A DNA stretch of 64,000 nt, taken from contig NZ_JACIFH010000001.1 of the NCBI RefSeq assembly GCF_014197265.1, forward strand, positions 930,001 to 994,000, written 5' to 3'. The notes under the pieces were generated by a model, which saw only the letters and a list, made by a program, of their open reading frames with translations, was not told the DNA's origin and did not search any database. Source of the DNA: Microbacterium invictum. GTDB taxonomy: Bacteria > Actinomycetota > Actinomycetes > Actinomycetales > Microbacteriaceae. Made by a program: the position numbers and the translations under genes. Shown piece by piece: positions 60,844-64,000 of the stretch. Every line of letters starts with the position of its first letter. Position 1 is the stretch's first letter.

Positions 60844-62853
60844 TTGACTGACGTCTCATTCCCGTCGGACGTGTCGTACCCCGCCGACGGCTTCGCCCTG
60901 TTCCCCGATCGTTCCGTGATCGCCCTGCGCGTGAACGGCGAGCTCAAAGACCTCGCGACCGTCGTCGCCGAGACGGATGCCGTCGAGCCGGTCACCGTCG
61001 GCAGCGAAGACGGACTCGCGATCCTGCGGCACTCGACCGCGCACGTGCTCGCCCAGGCCGTGCAGCGCATCCGCCCGCAGGCGAACCTCGGCATCGGCCC
61101 GCCGATCGTCGACGGCTTCTACTACGACTTCGGCGTCGACGACCCGTTCACCCCCGAAGATCTCAAGGCCATCAAGAAGGAGATGGAGCGCATCGTCCGC
61201 GAGGGCCAGCGCTTCGTCCGCCGCGTGGTCACCGACGACGAGGCACGTGCAGAACTCGCCGACGAGCCGTTCAAGCTCGAGCTCATCGGGCTCAAGGGCG
61301 GCACGAAGGAGGCCGCAGAGGGCGCCTCGGTCGAAGTGGGCGCCGGCGAGCTCACCATCTACGACAACGTCACCCGCGACGGCGAGACCGCGTGGAAGGA
61401 CCTCTGCCGCGGACCGCACGTGCCCTCGACCCGTCTCGTGGGCAACGGCTGGGACCTGACCCGCATCGCCGGCGCATACTGGCGCGGCAGCGAGAAGAAT
61501 CCGCAGCTGCAGCGCATCTACGGCACCGCTTGGGCGACCAAGGACGAGCTGCGCGCCTACCAGCACCGGCTCGAGGAGGCTGCCAAGCGAGACCACCGCA
61601 AGCTCGGCAAGGAACTCGACCTGTTCTCGTTCCCGGAGGAGATCGGTTCGGGGCTTTCGGTCTGGCATCCGCACGGCGGCATCGTCCGCGGCGAGATGGA
61701 GCAGCACGCGCGGCGGCGCCATATCGAGGGCGGGTACACCTACGTGTATACCCCGCACATTTCGAAGGAGGACCTGTTCCTCACCTCGAATCACCTCGTC
61801 ACCTACCGCGAGGGCATGTTCCCGCCGATCGTGATGGATGAGGAGCGCGACGCCGACGGCAATGTCACCAAGCAAGGCCAGGACTACTACCTGAAGCCCA
61901 TGAACTGCCCGATGCACATCCTGATCTACAAGGAGCGCGCCCGAAGCTACCGCGACCTGCCGATGCGCCTCGCCGAGAACGGCACGGTGTACCGCAACGA
62001 GCTGTCCGGCGCGCTCCACGGGCTGACCCGCGTGCGCGGCTTCACCCAGGACGACTCGCACCTGTTCGTCACCGAGGACCAGCTCGAGACAGAGGTGACC
62101 CGGGTGCTCGAGTTCGTCATCTCGATGCTGCGCGATTTCGGGCTGGACGACTTCGAGCTCGAGCTGTCGATGCGCGACGACGAGAAGGAGAAGTGGATCG
62201 GCTCGGAGGAGTTCTGGGAGTACTCGACCGATGCGCTGCGCAACGTCGCGGTGGCCAGTGGCCTCAAGCTCACCGAGGTGCCGGGCGAGGCGGCGTTCTA
62301 CGGCCCGAAGATCGACCTGAAGACCCGGGATGCCATCGGTCGCACCTGGCAGCTGTCCACTGTCCAGGTGGATCCGAACCTGCCCGAGCGCTTCGGCCTG
62401 GAGTACACCGGTCCCGACGGCGAGAAGCACCGCCCCATCATGATCCACCGGGCGCTGTTCGGCTCGATCGAGCGGTTCTTCGCAATTCTGCTCGAGCACT
62501 ACGCCGGCGCATTCCCGGTCTGGCTGTCGCCGGTGCAGGTGGTGGGAATTCCGGTGGCCGAGCAGTTCGGGCCGTACCTCGACGAGATCGTGGAACGGTT
62601 GCGGGCCGCGGGTGTGCGTGCCGAGGTCGACCACTCCGACGACCGCATGCAGAAGAAGATCCGCACCCACACCACGCAGAAGGTGCCGATCCAGCTGATC
62701 GCGGGGGAGCAGGACCGCTCCGCCGGCACCGTGTCGTTCCGCTTCCGCGACGGATCGCAGACCAACGGCATTCCCGTCGACGACGCGATCGACCGCATCG
62801 TCGCAGCGATCGCGGCGAAGACCCTCGTCGACACCGCCGAGGACCTCGCGTGA
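60844..62853 (+). CDS. thrS: Threonine--tRNA ligase
   Basis: 669 residues, class II synthetase. The N-terminal TGS domain ([20 protein letters not shown]), editing domain with [14 protein letters not shown], catalytic core with the zinc-site Cys in [16 protein letters not shown], motif 2 [17 protein letters not shown] and motif 3 [20 protein letters not shown] are visible, then the anticodon-binding domain. The TTG at 60844 is the preferred start: GGAGAAG lies 5 nt upstream and the family starts near this residue. The in-frame GTG at 60793 has no ribosome site. The stop overlaps the GTG of the HIT gene. Confidence 0.96.
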   Translation: MTDVSFPSDVSYPADGFALFPDRSVIALRVNGELKDLATVVAETDAVEPVTVGSEDGLAILRHSTAHVLAQAVQRIRPQANLGIGPPIVDGFYYDFGVDDPFTPEDLKAIKKEMERIVREGQRFVRRVVTDDEARAELADEPFKLELIGLKGGTKEAAEGASVEVGAGELTIYDNVTRDGETAWKDLCRGPHVPSTRLVGNGWDLTRIAGAYWRGSEKNPQLQRIYGTAWATKDELRAYQHRLEEAAKRDHRKLGKELDLFSFPEEIGSGLSVWHPHGGIVRGEMEQHARRRHIEGGYTYVYTPHISKEDLFLTSNHLVTYREGMFPPIVMDEERDADGNVTKQGQDYYLKPMNCPMHILIYKERARSYRDLPMRLAENGTVYRNELSGALHGLTRVRGFTQDDSHLFVTEDQLETEVTRVLEFVISMLRDFGLDDFELELSMRDDEKEKWIGSEEFWEYSTDALRNVAVASGLKLTEVPGEAAFYGPKIDLKTRDAIGRTWQLSTVQVDPNLPERFGLEYTGPDGEKHRPIMIHRALFGSIERFFAILLEHYAGAFPVWLSPVQVVGIPVAEQFGPYLDEIVERLRAAGVRAEVDHSDDRMQKKIRTHTTQKVPIQLIAGEQDRSAGTVSFRFRDGSQTNGIPVDDAIDRIVAAIAAKTLVDTAEDLA

Positions 62854-63404
62854 CGGACGGGCCCGGCCTGGAAGAGGCCGCGACGCTCGCGGGCGTGCCG
62901 GACGAATTCCAGCGTCTGTGGACGCCGCACCGCATGGCGTACATCCAGGCCGGGCCCGAGCCGCTGCGTGACGAATGCCCGTTCTGTGCGGCACCGGGGC
63001 GCGGCGACGAGGACGGTCTGATCGTCGCGCGCGGCACGACCGCATATGTGCTGCTGAACCTGTTCCCGTACAACTCGGGGCATCTGCTGGTATGCCCGTA
63101 TCGTCACATCGCGACGTACGACCAGGCGACAGCCGAGGAGGTCGCCGAGATCGGCGCGCTCACACAGGCCGCGATGCGCGTGCTGCGCACGGTGTCGCGC
63201 TGCGACGGCTTCAACCTGGGCATGAACCAGGGCGCGGTCGCCGGCGCGGGCGTCGATGGGCACCTGCACCAGCACGTCGTGCCACGGTGGGCGACCGACG
63301 CGAACTTCTTCCCGATCATCGCCAAGACCAAGGCCCTGCCGCAGCTGCTCGGCGAGGTACGGGATGCCGTGGCCGCGGCCTGGCCGCACCCGGCGACCGG
63401 CTGA
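62850..63404 (+). CDS. HIT-domain protein (Ap4A phosphorylase/hydrolase-like)
   Basis: 184 residues. The histidine triad is [11 protein letters not shown] near residue 140, with upstream [20 protein letters not shown] and [20 protein letters not shown]. It fits the actinobacterial HIT protein that follows thrS (compare Rv2613c, described as an Ap4A phosphorylase). Disposal of Ap4A made by synthetases is a plausible link to thrS. The start is GTG within GTGA at the thrS stop, implying coupling. Confidence 0.9.
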   Translation: MTDGPGLEEAATLAGVPDEFQRLWTPHRMAYIQAGPEPLRDECPFCAAPGRGDEDGLIVARGTTAYVLLNLFPYNSGHLLVCPYRHIATYDQATAEEVAEIGALTQAAMRVLRTVSRCDGFNLGMNQGAVAGAGVDGHLHQHVVPRWATDANFFPIIAKTKALPQLLGEVRDAVAAAWPHPATG

Positions 63405-63599
63405 ACCGCATCACCTTCGCCGCGGGCGGCGATTCTCCGCAGATCTCGGGTGGACGCAGCGATCGCATGTGAGGGCCGCCTGGCTTCGGGGTGATGATCC
63501 TCGGCTCCTGCCGCACGGTCACCTCCTCGTCGACCAGCAGCAGCCCGGCACCGAGACGCGGGTCGCGAAGACCCCGCCGACCGTCGAACGTGGGTGCGC

Positions 63600-64000
63600 T
63601 CAGCGCACCCGGGTGACCTCGAACTGCAGGCGGGGATGGGCGTAGGACTCTTGCGATTCGACGAGCCGCAGTTCACGGTCGCCCGACTCGTACGTGTTCT
63701 GCAGCAGGTCGAAGACGCTCGAGGTGGTCTTCGCGAGGGCGGACGCCGCGTCGCCGCTGCCGCGATAGTGCGCAGTGAACAGTGCCGCGGTGACGTCGCC
63801 CGAGCCGTTGGCCTTGAACGCGATGTGCGGGGTCTGCACGATCCAGGCGCCGTCGTCGTTCACGGCGAGCATCTCGATCGTGCCCTCGGGGCGGTCGGGC
63901 CGCTCGACGCTGGTGACCAGCACCGTGCGCGGGCCCATCTCGCGCGCGAGGTCGACCGCTGCCAGCGTCGACTCGAGGTCGTCCGGCTCGGTCTCGGTGA
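63600..64000 (-). CDS. pdxY: Pyridoxal kinase, C-terminal part
   Basis: The window holds the last 133 codons; the start lies beyond the right edge. The ribokinase-like ATP site is HIAFKANGSGDVTAALFTAH, with catalytic Asp in GSGD, after AREMGPRTVLVTSVERPD. The tail reads QESYAHPRLQFEVTRVR. It phosphorylates pyridoxal to PLP. Assignment to PdxY rather than another PfkB-superfold kinase rests on overall similarity. Confidence 0.85.
   Translation of the reverse strand, partial: TETEPDDLESTLAAVDLAREMGPRTVLVTSVERPDRPEGTIEMLAVNDDGAWIVQTPHIAFKANGSGDVTAALFTAHYRGSGDAASALAKTTSSVFDLLQNTYESGDRELRLVESQESYAHPRLQFEVTRVR

Overview
The window is about 70% GC and gene-dense. It has the gene set and gene order of a high-GC Gram-positive actinobacterium, most likely Microbacterium or a close Microbacteriaceae relative. 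Indicators are a single-chain AceE, a type A RNase P RNA, polyphosphate glucokinase, SepH, many actinobacterial DUF families (DUF4191, DUF4193, DUF3093, DUF3710, DUF3159, DUF3000, DUF4012), an LAxTG sortase signal, frequent GTG starts and a very frequent GGATGCC/GGCATCC word. Most of it is conserved core chromosome. I see no prophage, transposase, integrase or CRISPR array.

Layout. 1-9.3 kb: start of a PucR-type regulator, aceE, tRNA-Val(UAC), a zinc-ribbon coiled-coil protein, a PolA-like exonuclease/polymerase, a DUF4012 protein with an LAxTG surface protein behind a structured leader, rnpB, ppgK. 9.4-18.3 kb: nitrogen assimilation (glnA2, glnE, glnA1) and small membrane proteins. 18.3-24 kb: sucB-lpdA-pepA and a PAC2 protein. 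24-28.3 kb: the principal sigma factor followed by a CofE-like ligase and two tandem ATP-grasp proteins. 28.7-35.6 kb: type II topoisomerase genes parE and parC, separated by a two-component system with a 15-residue peptide gene. 35.7-43.7 kb: a phosphodiesterase, sepH, the DUF4193/DUF3093/dut/DUF3710/DUF3159 block, and acnA. 43.8-54.4 kb: dxs, pepN, a TetR unit, the fadB-like/thiolase operon and RNase D. 54.4-64 kb: DUF3000, alpha/beta hydrolase, zapE, amtB, a PemK/MazF-like gene, four tRNAs, an ACT protein, thrS with a Thr-rich leader peptide, a HIT protein and the start of pdxY.

How genes work together. AceE, SucB and Lpd supply the 2-oxoacid dehydrogenase complexes next to aconitase. GlnA1, GlnE and AmtB form the ammonium uptake and assimilation set, and glnA1 and amtB both carry 11-bp-spaced GAAAC/GTTTC half-sites like GlnR boxes. 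The FadB-like protein and thiolase form a beta-oxidation operon with a palindrome filling its promoter spacer.

Points that deserve most attention: (1) the sigA-linked CofE-like/ATP-grasp/ATP-grasp cassette; (2) the 15-aa peptide, histidine kinase and response regulator, bracketed by near-identical 25-bp repeats; (3) a leaderless Thr-rich leader peptide before thrS; (4) a recurring TANNNT-N6/7-start arrangement implying many leaderless mRNAs, including two -10 boxes that overlap on opposite strands; (5) a three-hairpin leader before the LAxTG protein. All functional statements are read from sequence; no searches were run.
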